DNA of 20,046 nt from CAJXUU01 sp963975265 (GTDB taxonomy: Bacteria; Bacteroidota; Bacteroidia; Chitinophagales; Saprospiraceae), in contig CAXBGT010000098.1 in assembly GCA_963975265.1 (NCBI GenBank), positions 1 to 20,046 of the forward strand, in the 5' to 3' direction. Made by a program: the position numbers and the translations under genes. Each line of letters opens with the position of its first letter. The stretch's first letter is position 1. The notes beneath the pieces were generated by a model. The model was given only the letters and a program-made list of their open reading frames with translations, was not told where the DNA came from and did no database searches. This document shows, piece by piece, positions 1-7,348 of the stretch.

Positions 1-1078
1 CAATCGTTTCATTAATCAACTGTGTTCTGTCATAAAATGGAACTACAGTTACCTGAGACACTGTACCATCAGCCAATGTTATAGTGGGTAGGCCAGGACC
101 TAACTCCCTAATTTTTTCTTTTACATTGTTAATCACTTCAAGAGGATTGGCTCCATATCGCGCAACCACCACTCCACCAACAGCATCAGCACCAGACTTA
201 TCCAATATACCTCTTCTTGTTGCAGGACCGAGATAGACTTTTGCTATATCTCCAATCGTTATGGCCGTACCTTTGTCTGATCTAATGACACTATTTTCAA
301 TGTCTTCTATAGACTTCACATACCCTAGTCCTCTGACAAAGTATTCAGCTTGATTGATCTCAATTGTCTGAGCTCCAATGTCAAGATTACTCCCTTTTAC
401 GGCCTTCATCACTTGAGCTAGCGTTATGCCTTTTGCCTTCATTGTAGAAGGGTCAACATCTACTCTATATTCTTTGACAAAGCCACCGATAGATGCTACT
501 TCAGATACACCTTCAGCGGCTGACAAACCGTACTTTACATAAAAGTCCTGAACTGATCTCAGGTCTTGAGGATTCCAGCCCCCAGTAGGGTTTCCATCTT
601 TGTCTCTTCCTTCCAGCGTATACCAATAAATTTGCCCCAAAGCGGTAGCATCAGGACCCAAAGTAGGTGATACTCCATCCGGCAACAGGTTCCCAGGAAG
701 TGAATTTAGTTTTTCTAATATTCGGCTTCGACTCCAATAGAACTCAACATCTTCATCAAATATGAGGTAGATGCTTGAAAAGCCAAACATGCTATTACTC
801 CTCACACTTTTCACACCTGGAATACCAAGTAATGATGAAGTTAATGGATATGTGATCTGGTCCTCTACATTCTGCGGAGACCTCCCCATCCATTTGGTAA
901 ACACTATTTGTTGATTTTCACCAATATCAGGAATGGCATCTACTGAGACAGAATCTCTTGGTAACCAATTAATACCAAAATCAAAAGGTGCAACGACCAC
1001 TCCCCAACCAAGGAAGAGCACAAGAAGTAACCATGTGATAAGTTTGTTCTCTAAGAAGAACTTGACTATATATTTCAA
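1..1078 (-). CDS. CusA/CzcA family heavy-metal efflux RND pump, N-terminal part (cut by window edge)
   Basis: Inner-membrane proton-driven pump subunit that exports monovalent or divalent metal ions (Cu/Ag or Co/Zn/Cd) through a tripartite complex. My translation gives 359 codons without a stop, running off the left edge; the full family length is about 1000-1450 residues. Visible are the first membrane helix (KYIVKFFLENKL then a hydrophobic run), the family signature around LPRDSVSVDAIPDIGENQQ, the porter-domain segment WMGRSPQNVEDQITYPL, and YDRTQLI near the edge. The start is a TTG at 1078: an in-frame TGA lies two codons upstream and the next ATG would remove the first helix. It follows the HYC_CC_PP gene at 1661-1230 with a 151-nt gap, a pairing common in Bacteroidota metal-efflux loci. 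The metal specificity cannot be read from this part. Confidence 0.93.
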   Translation of the reverse strand, partial: MKYIVKFFLENKLITWLLLVLFLGWGVVVAPFDFGINWLPRDSVSVDAIPDIGENQQIVFTKWMGRSPQNVEDQITYPLTSSLLGIPGVKSVRSNSMFGFSSIYLIFDEDVEFYWSRSRILEKLNSLPGNLLPDGVSPTLGPDATALGQIYWYTLEGRDKDGNPTGGWNPQDLRSVQDFYVKYGLSAAEGVSEVASIGGFVKEYRVDVDPSTMKAKGITLAQVMKAVKGSNLDIGAQTIEINQAEYFVRGLGYVKSIEDIENSVIRSDKGTAITIGDIAKVYLGPATRRGILDKSGADAVGGVVVARYGANPLEVINNVKEKIRELGPGLPTITLADGTVSQVTVVPFYDRTQLINETI

Positions 1079-1148
1079 TGTATATCAATTAAGTATTGAA
1101 CAGTACACCTTTGGTCAATTTAAATAATGCCCAAAGACAATTGTCTTG

Positions 1149-1212
1149 AATACCGACAGGATGTTAAAAACCGCTTGAGAAGCAAGCACAATTTTCAAAT
1201 GTTTTCGGTATT
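1149..1212. repeat. Inverted repeats between the HYC_CC_PP gene and cusA-like gene
   Basis: AATACCGA (1149-1156) is repeated inverted as TCGGTATT (1205-1212). Inside it lies a second short dyad, GCTTG-AGAAG-CAAGC (1173-1187). Read on the minus strand the inner hairpin is followed by GG and five T, so it resembles a weak terminator or attenuator between the two genes. The stem is only 5 bp, so function is uncertain. Confidence 0.3.
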
Positions 1213-1229
1213 ATATTAATTGATAATTT

Positions 1230-1661
1230 TTAGAGAAGAAAACTTTCCAATAGGACATAGATATCCCTTGGAGGCAATGGATTAACCCTCTCTAGAAATG
1301 AAGATTTTACGGCTTTAGGAAGAGATAATGAGAAGAAGGAGTAAGCAAACGAAGTGGCAAAGCTCAATTGCAAATCAGATAATTGCAAATCAGGTGAAAC
1401 ATTAAAATCAGTATCTAAGTCATCCACTTCTATACTCTTATTGCTACAGCAATCTTTTTCAGCGTTGTCAGTAAGTACCATATTTGTGTGGAAGGGACAA
1501 CTTTTTTTTGCCGTATGGCAAGATTCTGCTTTTCCAAAAAAGCTAAAACTCTGAAGTTCTCCTTTACAAAAATGCAAGTCAGCAGAGAAGCCCACTGATG
1601 TGAATAACATCAACATGGCTAATGTGAAAGAAGTAATTCTATATAAAGCTGATTTCTTCAT
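1230..1661 (-). CDS. HYC_CC_PP family secreted protein
   Basis: Small exported protein (143 residues) of a family named for its conserved HYC, CC and PP motifs and found in Bacteroidota. All three are present: HFC at 30-32, CC at 71-72 and PP at 130-131. The N-terminus is a typical signal peptide (MKKSALYRITSF, then a hydrophobic stretch to about residue 26). Further Cys and His residues (C48 H49, C55, H58) make metal binding plausible, but the biochemical role of the family is not established. It lies just upstream of, and on the same strand as, the CusA-type pump, which supports a role in metal handling in the periplasm. ATG start at 1661. Confidence 0.85.
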   Translation of the reverse strand: MKKSALYRITSFTLAMLMLFTSVGFSADLHFCKGELQSFSFFGKAESCHTAKKSCPFHTNMVLTDNAEKDCCSNKSIEVDDLDTDFNVSPDLQLSDLQLSFATSFAYSFFSLSLPKAVKSSFLERVNPLPPRDIYVLLESFLL

Positions 1662-1686
1662 AGAGTATTTATAACGCTAAGTTACG

Positions 1687-1697
1687 GTATTTAATAC
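1687..1697. promoter_or_regulatory. Short palindrome upstream of the HYC_CC_PP/cusA pair
   Basis: GTATT-T-AATAC is a perfect dyad 26 nt before the ATG of the HYC_CC_PP gene. Its position would suit an operator for the metal-efflux genes. It is only 11 bp in AT-rich DNA, so chance is a real alternative. I found no exact TAnnTTTG -7 box on the minus strand in this gap. Confidence 0.2.
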
Positions 1698-1765
1698 TTC
1701 CACGTTTGCTAAATTTTGATTTTTGATTGACTTGGTCCTTCTTCTTCATAGCAAATAATTAATTA

Positions 1766-1867
1766 TCAGAGATATCGGGCATCAAAATATTGCTCCTCAT
1801 TGACTACAATATGAAATTCATAACCATAATCCTCTTTATGATTGCCTTTCATTAAAATCAATCGCAT
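1766..1867 (-). CDS. Possible small ORF, 33 residues, unknown
   Basis: An ATG ORF (starts MRLILMKGNHKEDYGYEF, ends FDARYL) fills most of the 228-bp gap between the corA-like gene and the HYC_CC_PP gene, on the same strand. It has mixed, protein-like composition and no repeats. An in-frame TAA lies five codons before the ATG. It could be a real small protein, a gene remnant or chance. I recognise no family. Confidence 0.25.
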   Translation of the reverse strand: MRLILMKGNHKEDYGYEFHIVVNEEQYFDARYL

Positions 1868-1889
1868 TTCTTTGATATGTTACTTTAAA

Positions 1890-2942
1890 TTACAACCACC
1901 GCTTTCTTTTAAACCACCAAAACATGCCAACAGTAATCGCAATCATTGTTGCCCAAAGTACATAATATCCATTCTGATACTTCAACTCTGGGATCACGTC
2001 AAAATTCATCCCATATAATCCAGTCAAGAATGATAGGGGTACAAAAACTGCAGTAACAATAGTTAAAAACTGCATAATCTTATTCATTTTTAGGCTGATC
2101 TCTGATAGGTATAGATCCTGTAATCCACCCAAGATATCTCTTAGAGTATCGGTACTTTCTGCCACTTGAATAGTATGATCATAAACATCTCTGAGATAGG
2201 CCTCAGTCCTTGGATCTATTAGATCAGATTCTGATCGGATAAATTGATTCAGCGCTTCTCGTAAGGGGATTACTGACTTTCGGATTTTTATTAGATTGAC
2301 TTTGGTGGCTAGAAGTTGGCCTTTATTCATGGAATCAACATTGTTACTAATCGTGTCTTCTATCATTTCTAACACCTCTTCTACTTGGTCGATAACGTTG
2401 AAATATCTATCTACTATGACATCGATGATCGCATATGTCAAATAATCAGATCCACGCTGTCGAATACGACCTTTACTGTTAGCTATACGTTCTCTTAATG
2501 GTTGGAATATGTCATCTTCGTGTTCTTGGAAGGATAAAACGAAGCCTTTACCGAAGAAAAGCGAGATAGTTTGTGGTTCTACCTCTTTTTTAGTTGTATT
2601 GTATTCAAAAGCCTTGAGTGAAATGAAGTGCCCGTTTTTATATTCTACATACGATGGTCGCTTATGTACATCGACTATATCTTCCATCGCTAATGCGTGC
2701 ACACCAAAACTTTCAGCAATTTTCTGCATGAGATTGATATCGTGCAGTCCTCTTACATCATACCACTGAACTATTGCTTCATTCGACTGATGGATAGGAA
2801 GACTCTCACTTTTTTCATAGGTTTCTAATTGATGATATGCTTCATTATATTCTATGTAGGTGATTTTGACATCTATGTCTGTCTTTGTGCCAGTGTATAC
2901 TAGTGAACCTGGTGGCAGTCCTATCTTTCTTTTCTTACTCAT
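1890..2942 (-). CDS. corA: CorA family Mg2+/Co2+ transport protein
   Basis: Pentameric inner-membrane channel for Mg2+ (and Co2+/Ni2+). With the chosen start the protein has 350 residues, normal for the family. The two C-terminal helices are clear. The first, MQFLTIVTAVFVPLSFLTGL, ends in the diagnostic YGMNF (GMN at 311-313). The second, YVLWATMIAITVGMFWWF, is followed by the basic tail KRKRWL. The long N-terminal part is the soluble alpha/beta and stalk-helix domain. I chose ATG 2942 (MSKKRKIGLPPGSL). The frame extends to a TTG at 2990, but that adds a Gly-rich leader overlapping the PPK2 stop and is less likely. It follows PPK2 after 44 nt and is probably its operon partner. Confidence 0.93.
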   Translation of the reverse strand: MSKKRKIGLPPGSLVYTGTKTDIDVKITYIEYNEAYHQLETYEKSESLPIHQSNEAIVQWYDVRGLHDINLMQKIAESFGVHALAMEDIVDVHKRPSYVEYKNGHFISLKAFEYNTTKKEVEPQTISLFFGKGFVLSFQEHEDDIFQPLRERIANSKGRIRQRGSDYLTYAIIDVIVDRYFNVIDQVEEVLEMIEDTISNNVDSMNKGQLLATKVNLIKIRKSVIPLREALNQFIRSESDLIDPRTEAYLRDVYDHTIQVAESTDTLRDILGGLQDLYLSEISLKMNKIMQFLTIVTAVFVPLSFLTGLYGMNFDVIPELKYQNGYYVLWATMIAITVGMFWWFKRKRWL

Positions 2943-2986
2943 GTAGTATCTATTATTCGCTAGTCCACCTCCACCTGCTTGCTGTC

Positions 2987-3733
2987 TCAATCTGAAATGC
3001 TGATAGCTACACTGTTCGGAGGCAGTACAAGATCTGATTTATCAGTATAGTTGAATAAAGATAGAATATATTTCATAGCTTCAATTCTCATATATTCTCG
3101 TTCTGCGCCTTTTACGATCAACCACGGTGACTTTTCCGAACTTGTTTTGTCGATCATGGCCTTTTTGTATTTTGTAAATTCTGCCCATTTTTCTTGCGCA
3201 GCTAGATCAACTGGACTCACTTTCCATCTTTCTAAAGGAGACTCTAATCGTTTTTGAATTCTATTCTTTTGAGCTATTGAATCTATGGAGAACCAAAATT
3301 TGACCAAAACGATACCATCGTCAATGATCATATTTTCGAAGATATCGACTTGATTGATAAATTGTTGATACTGAGCATCAGAACAAAACCCCATTACAGG
3401 CTCAACTACAGCACGATTGTACCAACTGCGATCAAAAAACACCATCTCTCCAGCATTCGGTAATCGCTTGATATACCTTTGAAAATACCATTGTCCACGC
3501 TCTCGTTTGGTCGGTTTACCAAGTGCTACTGCCTGATAGTGCTGTGGATTAAGAAACTCTGTAAATCTAGCAATAGCGGCGCCTTTACCAGCTGTATCTC
3601 TACCTTCAAAAACAACAGCCAACCTAAGTTTATTATCACTAATATATTTCTGTAATTTGACTAGCTCTGATTGTAATAGAAAGAGCTCTTCAATATATTG
3701 ATCGTCGACGTTATAGTAATTTGCGATATCCAT
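2987..3733 (-). CDS. ppk2: Polyphosphate kinase 2 (PPK2 family)
   Basis: Transfers phosphate between polyphosphate and a nucleoside di- or monophosphate in the cytosol. The 248-residue length fits a single-domain PPK2. Walker A is FEGRDTAGKGAAI (GRDTAGKG at 44-51, Lys50), Walker B is VFFDRSWYNR with Asp101, and the lid region follows near RLESPLERWKVSPVD (163-177). Most class I enzymes have AGKGG; here the loop reads AGKGA. Sequence alone does not show whether it prefers ADP, GDP or AMP. It starts 9 nt after the stop of the deoxyhypusine synthase homologue and is followed by corA, so these three genes look like one transcript. Polyphosphate binds Mg2+ and polyamines, which would fit this company. 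Confidence 0.92.
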   Translation of the reverse strand: MDIANYYNVDDQYIEELFLLQSELVKLQKYISDNKLRLAVVFEGRDTAGKGAAIARFTEFLNPQHYQAVALGKPTKRERGQWYFQRYIKRLPNAGEMVFFDRSWYNRAVVEPVMGFCSDAQYQQFINQVDIFENMIIDDGIVLVKFWFSIDSIAQKNRIQKRLESPLERWKVSPVDLAAQEKWAEFTKYKKAMIDKTSSEKSPWLIVKGAEREYMRIEAMKYILSLFNYTDKSDLVLPPNSVAISISD

Positions 3734-3742
3734 AATTATTAT

Positions 3743-4717
3743 TTACCAACCAAGAATCCAAGCAAATACTAAAGGTGCTACTATCGTTGCATCACTTTCA
3801 ATGATAAATTTTGGAGTTTCAATTTCTAATTTTCCCCAAGTGATTTTTTCATTCGGCACTGCCCCCGAGTAGGATCCATAGCTCGTAGTGCTATCACTGA
3901 TCTGGCAGAAGTACGACCAGCAAGGAATCTGATTCATATTTAGATCCTGGTGCAACATTGGGACAACACAAATTGGGAAGTCTCCCGCAATCCCTCCACC
4001 AATTTGGAAAAAACCTACTCCGTTTTCACCACCATTATCTTGGTACCATTGTGATAATTCCATCATATACTCTATACCGCTTTTCATAGTCCTAGGACTA
4101 AGCTTACCTTCTATACAGTATGAAGCAAAAAAATTACCACAAGTGCTATCCTCCCAACCTGGAACTACAATTGGAATGTTCTTTTCTGCGGCGGCTAATA
4201 ACCAACTATTTTTAGGATCGATTTGGTACTTATCTTTTAATTCGCCACTAAGCAATATCTTATAAAAATACTCGTGTGGCAGCATACGATCTCCATTTTG
4301 TTCCGCATTTTTCCAAGCTTTGAATAAATGATCTTCGATTCGTCGCATTGCCTCTTCCTCCGGAATGCAGGTATCTGTCACTCTATTGAAGTGTTGATTA
4401 AGTAGCTCTTGTTCCTCTTGTGGAGATAGGTCTCTGTAGTTAGGTATTCGCTTATAGTGATCGTGTGCCACTAAATTAAATACATCTTCTTCTAAGTTTG
4501 CTCCAGTACAAGTAATAATATGGACCTTGTCTTGTCGGATCATTTCTGCAAGTGATAATCCCAACTCCGCAGTACTCATCGCTCCTGCTAGGGTGATCAT
4601 CATCTTATTACCCTTGGCTAGTTGGTCTTCATAAGCTTTCGCAGCATCCACAAGTGATGCTGCATTGAAGTGGCGATAGTGATGCTCTATAAAATTAGAA
4701 ACAGGTCCTCTAGTCAT
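3743..4717 (-). CDS. Deoxyhypusine synthase family protein (probable homospermidine synthase)
   Basis: 324-residue NAD-dependent aminobutyl transferase of the deoxyhypusine synthase fold. In eukaryotes and archaea the family moves the butylamine part of spermidine to a lysine of eIF5A. Bacteria lack eIF5A, and homologues acting on putrescine make homospermidine, so that is the likely reaction (inference). The N-terminal MITLAGAMSTAELG, TCTGANLEEDVFN and GGGIAGDFP match the NAD and substrate sites. The catalytic lysine region SGAVPNEKITWGKLE is intact: Lys296 in WGK corresponds to human Lys329. It follows the agmatinase/nitrilase genes after a repeat-filled gap and precedes ppk2 by 9 nt, so it probably acts downstream of putrescine synthesis. 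Confidence 0.88.
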   Translation of the reverse strand: MTRGPVSNFIEHHYRHFNAASLVDAAKAYEDQLAKGNKMMITLAGAMSTAELGLSLAEMIRQDKVHIITCTGANLEEDVFNLVAHDHYKRIPNYRDLSPQEEQELLNQHFNRVTDTCIPEEEAMRRIEDHLFKAWKNAEQNGDRMLPHEYFYKILLSGELKDKYQIDPKNSWLLAAAEKNIPIVVPGWEDSTCGNFFASYCIEGKLSPRTMKSGIEYMMELSQWYQDNGGENGVGFFQIGGGIAGDFPICVVPMLHQDLNMNQIPCWSYFCQISDSTTSYGSYSGAVPNEKITWGKLEIETPKFIIESDATIVAPLVFAWILGW

Positions 4718-4724
4718 ATGTTTT

Positions 4725-4820
4725 TAAGTTTTAAGTTCAAGTTTTAAGTTGAAGTTTTAAATGTAAGTTCAAGTTCAAGTTTTAAGTTTTAGTTGAAGTT
4801 TTATGTTCAAGATATAAGTT
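4725..4820. repeat. Degenerate AAGTT-type tandem repeat tract
   Basis: About 95 bp of 6-7-nt units of the form AAGTTTT, AAGTTC and AAGTTG in irregular order, directly upstream of the deoxyhypusine synthase homologue's ATG. On the minus strand the units read AAAACTT/GAACTT. The pattern is too irregular for a clean microsatellite, and such AACTT-rich tracts occur between genes in some Bacteroidota. It separates the polyamine genes from the synthase-ppk2-corA block. It may affect transcript structure, or it may be simple slippage debris. Confidence 0.6.
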
Positions 4821-4850
4821 GACTATTCATTTTCTGTTTCATTTTCCTAG

Positions 4851-4917
4851 TCTTAAGTCTCGAAACTAAACCTCAGCCTCCCACTATTTCTATATTTTCA
4901 ACTTAAATCTTAAGTCT
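4851..4917. repeat. Repeated TCTTAAGTCT and ACTTAA dyad downstream of GNAT-nitrilase gene
   Basis: TCTTAAGTCT occurs at 4851-4860 and again at 4908-4917. Between and overlapping these, ACTTAA-ATC-TTAAGT (4901-4915) is a perfect 6-bp stem with a 3-nt loop, a few bases after the stop of the GNAT-nitrilase gene. It could fold in that mRNA's 3' end, but it is AT-only at the base and has no clear U tract, so I do not call it a terminator. Confidence 0.35.
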
Positions 4918-4929
4918 TCTACTTAAATT

Positions 4930-6462
4930 TTATTTCACCGTTTTCGTCAACTGAAATATATCCTTTCTACGATCATGCAAATTTCTCACGCTACCAAATC
5001 GATTAAGTTCTCGGAGTAAATCAATGTCTACATCTGCGATCAGAGTCATCTCTGTATTAGGTGTCGCTTCCGCTTTGATACCATTCGATGGGAAAGAAAA
5101 GTCGCAAGGAGTGAATACCATAGATTGCGCAAATTGGATATCCATATTGTGCACATTAGGCAGGTTACCTACACTACCAGCTATAGCCACATAACATTCA
5201 TTTTCTATCGCTCTAGCTTGAGCGCAATGTCTTACTCTAGAGTATCCATTCTGAGTATCCGTCAAAAATGGGATAAATAAAATATCCATACCTTCATCAG
5301 CTAGAAGTCTACTTAGTTCTGGAAATTCAGAATCATAGCAAATCAGTATTCCAATTTTACCACAATCCGTATCAAAGACTTTGAGTTCCGTTCCACCTTG
5401 CATCCCCCAGACCTTAGCTTCATCAGGAGTAACGTGCAGTTTTTCATAACGCTCTACAGTACCATCTCTCTTGCATAGATATCCTACATTGTAGAGGATT
5501 CCATCTCTCATCTCTGGCATACTTCCTGAAATGATATTTATATTATATGAGATAGATAATTCTGAGAATCGTTGAACTATCCTATCTGTAAACTTCGCTA
5601 ATTCTCTAATGGCTTCTGATCCAGACAAATGGTTATTCTCAGCCATCAGAGGTGCATTAAAAAACTCTGGAAACAAGGCAAAGTCAGATCTATATCCAGC
5701 TACTGCATCTACGAAATATTCCGCTTGCTGCAGTAAGTCCTCTAGCTTATTATAGGGCCGCATTTGCCATTGGATCAGGCCTATTCTTACTACACTCTTT
5801 TTGGTTGCAGCTTTTTTGGTAGCTCTTTGATAGTAGATATTGTCCCATTCCAAAAGAACTGCCACTTCATTAGAATCTGTATCACCATCTAGGTATCCTT
5901 TCATCACCTTTACCGGATGGAAGTCATTTGATATCTGAAAATTGAGTACTGGATCGTTTATTTCTTTTCGCTTTACTTTTTCTATATACTCTTTTGGCGA
6001 AAGTTCATTTATGTATTTATGATAATTAGGTATCCGACCGCCAAATGCGATTCCTCTGAGATTTAATTTCTCGCATAATTCTTTTCGGTAGTCATATAAT
6101 CTCCGACCTAATCTAAGTCCACGAAACTCAGGTTTTATGAAGACGTCAATGCCATAAAGTACATCTCCATCATCATCGTGAGAATCAAATGTATAGTTCT
6201 GTGTTATTTCTTTATACGTGTGGCTTCCCGAAAATTCGTCGTAGTCAACGATAATTGATAATGCACAACCTGCTAGCTTGCCATTGATTTTGATCACCAC
6301 TTGTCCTTTACCAAATTTACTTATTAGAGATTGAATTTGTGATTCTTTCCAATAAGCGTCCGGCATAGATTGATAAGCTAATATCATTGCAGCTTTCAAT
6401 TCTGCATAATCTTCTATACTTAGATATTTCAACTCTATGTTATCAATTTCTTCTATTTTCAT
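4930..6462 (-). CDS. GNAT acetyltransferase-nitrilase fusion protein
   Basis: 510-residue two-domain cytosolic enzyme. Residues 1 to about 205 form a GNAT domain; its acetyl-CoA loop is RGLRLGRRLY (114-123, pattern R-x-x-x-x-G). From about 224 (VVRIGLIQWQM) comes a carbon-nitrogen hydrolase domain with the complete triad Glu266 (FPEFF), Lys341 (YEKLHVTPDE) and Cys375 (ICYDSEFPEL). The family hydrolyses amides or carbamoyl groups, including N-carbamoylputrescine. It starts 20 nt after the agmatinase gene, so the substrate is probably a polyamine or an acylated polyamine. No agmatine deiminase is visible to supply carbamoylputrescine, and agmatinase already makes putrescine directly. This fusion architecture is known in bacteria, but I cannot name an established substrate. 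Confidence 0.88.
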   Translation of the reverse strand: MKIEEIDNIELKYLSIEDYAELKAAMILAYQSMPDAYWKESQIQSLISKFGKGQVVIKINGKLAGCALSIIVDYDEFSGSHTYKEITQNYTFDSHDDDGDVLYGIDVFIKPEFRGLRLGRRLYDYRKELCEKLNLRGIAFGGRIPNYHKYINELSPKEYIEKVKRKEINDPVLNFQISNDFHPVKVMKGYLDGDTDSNEVAVLLEWDNIYYQRATKKAATKKSVVRIGLIQWQMRPYNKLEDLLQQAEYFVDAVAGYRSDFALFPEFFNAPLMAENNHLSGSEAIRELAKFTDRIVQRFSELSISYNINIISGSMPEMRDGILYNVGYLCKRDGTVERYEKLHVTPDEAKVWGMQGGTELKVFDTDCGKIGILICYDSEFPELSRLLADEGMDILFIPFLTDTQNGYSRVRHCAQARAIENECYVAIAGSVGNLPNVHNMDIQFAQSMVFTPCDFSFPSNGIKAEATPNTEMTLIADVDIDLLRELNRFGSVRNLHDRRKDIFQLTKTVK

Positions 6463-6482
6463 TATTGATTTTTACACTTAAT

Positions 6483-7325
6483 TCATGCAAATTTGTATGA
6501 AAGCATCTTATAATAAAGTTTAGCTGCTAAAAATTCAGAAGCTTTATGGCCTACAATCGGCGCCAACTCAACTATATCAAACCCAACAACATTCCTTTGT
6601 TCGAATATGGTTGCTAAAAAATTAATTACTGTATACCAATCCAACCCACCAGGTTCCGGAGTCCCAGTGCCTGGAAGTATCGATGGATCAAAGGCATCCA
6701 GATCTAATGTGATATAAACATTTTCAGTCAATTGATCCAAAGCTTGATCTTGCCAAAGTCCTCCATATTTGATCTCATCAGCAAAGAATACTTTGTCATA
6801 ATTCATATGCTCTTTTTCTGAGATATCCATACTTCGAATGCCCACTTGCACTAAATTGGCATTTTTACTAGCATCATACACGGCACACGCATGATTGTAA
6901 GCTGTGCCACCATAGCTTGGTCTGAGGTCAGCATGCGCGTCTATCTGCAGTATAGTGAGGTCTTCAAAGTGTTCGTAGTGAGCTTTGATCAAACCAATAC
7001 TTACGCTATGCTCTCCGCCAAAAAAAGTAAGAAACTTACCTTCCCATAGGAGCTGTTTGGTATTCTCATAGGTGTATTGATACATTTCTTCAGGAGATTC
7101 AAAAGATGGACTATCCTCCAAAAGATGGATCCCTTCTTTATATACTTCTGAGTTGGTTTCAATATCATACAGTTCCATATTCTCAGCTGCATCCATGAAT
7201 GCAGCGAATCCCTTGTCTGCACCTTTACCCCAGGTACTCGTCCCATCATAGGGAATTGACTGAAGATAGACGGCTGCGTTTTTTCTATCAGCATATTGCT
7301 CTTCTATGCCTGCGAATGTTCTCAT
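6483..7325 (-). CDS. speB: Agmatinase / arginase family ureohydrolase
   Basis: Mn-dependent hydrolase that should split agmatine into putrescine and urea. The 280-residue length is normal. All metal ligands are present: His106 in GGEHS, Asp129/His131/Asp133 in DAHADLR, and Asp208/Asp210 in TLDLDAFDPS. The PGTGTPEPGG stretch that follows is more typical of agmatinases than of arginases. GGEHS in place of GGDHS is a known variant. It lies 23 nt after the arginine decarboxylase gene, which makes agmatine the obvious substrate; guanidinobutyrase or another ureohydrolase activity cannot be excluded from sequence. Confidence 0.92.
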   Translation of the reverse strand: MRTFAGIEEQYADRKNAAVYLQSIPYDGTSTWGKGADKGFAAFMDAAENMELYDIETNSEVYKEGIHLLEDSPSFESPEEMYQYTYENTKQLLWEGKFLTFFGGEHSVSIGLIKAHYEHFEDLTILQIDAHADLRPSYGGTAYNHACAVYDASKNANLVQVGIRSMDISEKEHMNYDKVFFADEIKYGGLWQDQALDQLTENVYITLDLDAFDPSILPGTGTPEPGGLDWYTVINFLATIFEQRNVVGFDIVELAPIVGHKASEFLAAKLYYKMLSYKFA

Positions 7326-7348
7326 ATTACTGTAATCCTGATTCTCAA

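Noticed and set aside
1354..1554. Plus-strand ORF opposite the HYC_CC_PP gene
   Set aside because: Antisense to a gene with a clear signal peptide and conserved motifs; composition is low-complexity Ser/Leu.
2943..2990. N-terminal extension of CorA to a TTG start
   Set aside because: Adds a Gly-rich leader unlike the family and overlaps the PPK2 stop; the ATG at 2942 gives normal length.
4725..4929. CRISPR array in the repeat-rich spacer
   Set aside because: Units are only 6-7 nt, irregular and without spacers of constant length; no cas gene is present.
7001..7294. Second minus-strand ORF of 97 codons inside the agmatinase gene
   Set aside because: Lies in another frame of a gene whose metal ligands are all intact; no independent protein features.
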